Assembly: GCA_035647835.1 (NCBI GenBank)
Contig: DASRMS010000152.1
Coordinates: forward strand, 1 to 6,157
DNA from: UBA9865 sp035647835
GTDB taxonomy: Bacteria > Bacillota > Dethiobacteria > Dethiobacterales > Dethiobacteraceae
Direction: 5' to 3'
DNA: 6,157 nt
This document shows, in pieces, positions 6,136 through 6,157 of the stretch. The notes beneath the pieces are model-generated. The model had not been told where the DNA came from. It worked only from the letters and a program-made list of their open reading frames with translations, and ran no database searches. Position 1 is the stretch's first letter. Every line of letters starts with the position of its first letter. The translations under genes and the position numbers were made by a program.

Positions 6136-6157
6136 AAGCTGGGCTTAGTTTTAAGCG

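Overview
The window carries six genes, all on the minus strand, so it is read from right (base 6157) to left (base 1). The rightmost five form a tightly packed run: glycosyltransferase (6123-4918), glycosyltransferase (4915-3824), Wzy/WaaL-type polytopic membrane protein (3822-2449), left-handed beta-helix acetyltransferase (2433-1621) and MurJ/MviN-type flippase (1614-208). The gaps between them are only 2, 1, 15 and 6 bp, so they are almost certainly one operon. After a 95-bp gap comes the 5' end of tsaC (112-1), a tRNA t6A modification gene cut off by the window edge.

The organism looks like a gammaproteobacterium. The 37 visible TsaC residues, including the IAYPTEAVWGLGCDP core, resemble the Pseudomonas/Enterobacteria TsaC type. 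Base composition is moderate (roughly mid-40s percent GC by eye), lower than typical Pseudomonas, which would suit a low-GC pseudomonad relative. This placement rests on memory of family sequences and is tentative.

Together the five-gene run looks like the distal part of a surface or exopolysaccharide locus of the flippase/polymerase type. Two cytoplasmic GT4 enzymes would extend a lipid-linked oligosaccharide, and the hexapeptide acetyltransferase would O-acetylate it. The MurJ-like MOP-superfamily protein would flip it across the inner membrane in place of a classical Wzx, and the Wzy_C-type protein would polymerise or ligate it on the periplasmic face. No initiating phosphoglycosyltransferase, Wza/Wzc-like export machinery or nucleotide-sugar synthesis gene is visible; these would have to lie beyond base 6157 or elsewhere.

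The most interesting points are: (1) an acetyltransferase with an unrecognised N-terminal extension of about 110 residues, encoded by DNA of about 30% GC against about 49% for its catalytic core; (2) a MurJ-family flippase in the position expected for Wzx; and (3) the placement of this accessory glycan operon directly against the housekeeping gene tsaC. I see no RNA genes, CRISPR arrays, insertion sequences or long repeats. No gene-free stretch exceeds 300 bases.
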